Shown: positions 5,401-5,625 of the stretch, piece by piece
How the letters are laid out: every line of letters starts with the position of its first letter
Position numbering within the stretch: position 1 is the stretch's first letter
DNA from: Mycobacterium sp.
GTDB lineage: Bacteria; Actinomycetota; Actinomycetes; Mycobacteriales; Mycobacteriaceae
Assembly (NCBI GenBank): GCA_029256565.1
Contig: JAQSXQ010000159.1
Coordinates: 1 to 5,625, forward strand
Direction: 5' to 3'
Length of the DNA stretch: 5,625 nt
Translations under genes and position numbers: made by a program
The notes under the pieces: model-generated
Seen by the model: the letters and a program-made list of their open reading frames with translations, nothing else
The model's database searches: none
What the model was told of the DNA's origin: nothing

Positions 5401-5438
5401 AGAAGGCCCTGACCGGATGAACCAGATCAGAGCCTTCT
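5401..5438 (-). terminator. Intrinsic terminator hairpin of tRNA-Pro
   Basis: On the minus strand AGAAGGCTCTGATC (5438-5425) pairs with GGTCAGGGCCTTCT (5414-5401) as a continuous 14-bp stem around a 10-nt loop. Two positions are G-U pairs only when read as minus-strand RNA; read from the plus strand they would be A-C mismatches. This fixes the direction. It begins 16 nt after the tRNA 3' end and is followed by a weak T-containing run (TGCATTT). Confidence 0.85.
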
Positions 5439-5454
5439 ACTGCACCAACGCGAG

Positions 5455-5528
5455 TCGGGGTGGCGGGATTCGAACCCACGACCTCTTCGTCCCGAACGAA
5501 GCACGCTACCAAGCTGCGCCACACCCCG
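5455..5528 (-). tRNA. tRNA-Pro, anticodon CGG
   Basis: The 74-nt cloverleaf folds fully. The acceptor stem is CGGGGTG/CACCCCG with discriminator A, and the first pair C1-G72 is characteristic of bacterial proline tRNAs. The D-arm is GCGC/GCGT with loop AGCTTGGTA. The anticodon stem is CTTCG/CGAAG with loop TTCGGGA, giving anticodon CGG, which reads CCG. The variable loop is five bases (AGGTC). The T-arm is GTGGG/CCCGC with loop TTCGAAT. The 3' CCA is not encoded, so it must be added after transcription. It reads CCG, a common proline codon in a high-GC genome. The 3' half of the gene shows no partial repeat elsewhere in the window, so there is no sign of an integrated island here. Confidence 0.97.
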
Positions 5529-5542
5529 CGGAGAGCCACGAC

Positions 5543-5548
5543 AGCGTA
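5543..5548 (-). promoter_or_regulatory. -10 box TACGCT of tRNA-Pro
   Basis: On the minus strand TACGCT (5548-5543) fits TANNNT and would start transcription about 8 nt before the mature tRNA 5' end at 5528, typical for a tRNA. A TTGGCT that could serve as -35 lies 19 nt upstream, longer than ideal. Nothing else is recognised between here and the window end. Confidence 0.5.
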
Positions 5549-5625
5549 TCGCACGGGGGCCGATGGAAGCCAAACGCCGACGTCACACCGACGACGCGTG
5601 TAGTGCCCGACGCGGGTGGGTAGCC

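Noticed and set aside
5358..5414. An 18-codon plus-strand frame (MAIDSGAVADRLRNARRP)
   Set aside because: Codon use looks acceptable, but it has no ribosome binding site and ends inside the tRNA terminator; most likely chance.
5455..5528. tRNA-Pro as an integration site of a genomic island
   Set aside because: No direct repeat of the tRNA 3' end, integrase gene or composition shift is visible in the window.

Overview
The window is high-GC actinobacterial DNA, and everything in it fits a Mycobacterium/Mycolicibacterium-type chromosome. Codon third positions are strongly G/C. Several genes have TANNNT-type -10 boxes placed for leaderless transcripts. There is an F420-type oxidoreductase, and the gene order (GPDPase membrane-domain protein, DUF4129, DUF4350, with a divergent YqeY gene) is the one I recall from the M. 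tuberculosis Rv3688c-Rv3691 region. Genus-level placement is inference; no search was run.

Layout. (1) Bases 1-2509, minus strand: the first three genes of a tightly packed operon. They are a multi-pass membrane protein with a Pro/Gly/Tyr-rich N-terminal tail, a one-helix DUF4129 protein (GTG start 1 nt after the previous stop), and a DUF4350 protein (ATGA overlap) that runs off the left edge. In relatives this operon continues into a MoxR AAA+ ATPase, a DUF58 protein and further membrane proteins, so the window probably holds the membrane-bound front end of a MoxR-type system. (2) Bases 2510-2591: an 82-bp divergent promoter region. (3) Bases 2592-4385, plus strand: a YqeY-family protein, an F420-dependent LLM-class oxidoreductase, and an 79-residue two-helix membrane protein. 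The last has an excellent match to the mycobacterial SigF promoter consensus (GGTTT-N16-GGGTAT); the oxidoreductase has a weaker one overlapping the yqeY stop. (4) Bases 4409-5107, minus strand: a four-helix DUF6766 membrane protein made of two tandem copies of one unit, convergent with the small membrane gene. (5) Bases 5108-5400: no credible gene, but a 15-bp-stem inverted repeat followed directly by a 12-bp palindrome. (6) Bases 5401-5528, minus strand: tRNA-Pro(CGG) with its terminator hairpin and a plausible promoter.

There is no CRISPR array, insertion sequence or clear sign of recent transfer. The most useful novel leads are the predicted SigF link for the two plus-strand stress-type genes and the unexplained double palindrome between the DUF6766 gene and the tRNA. 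Most of the window is ordinary core actinobacterial chromosome.
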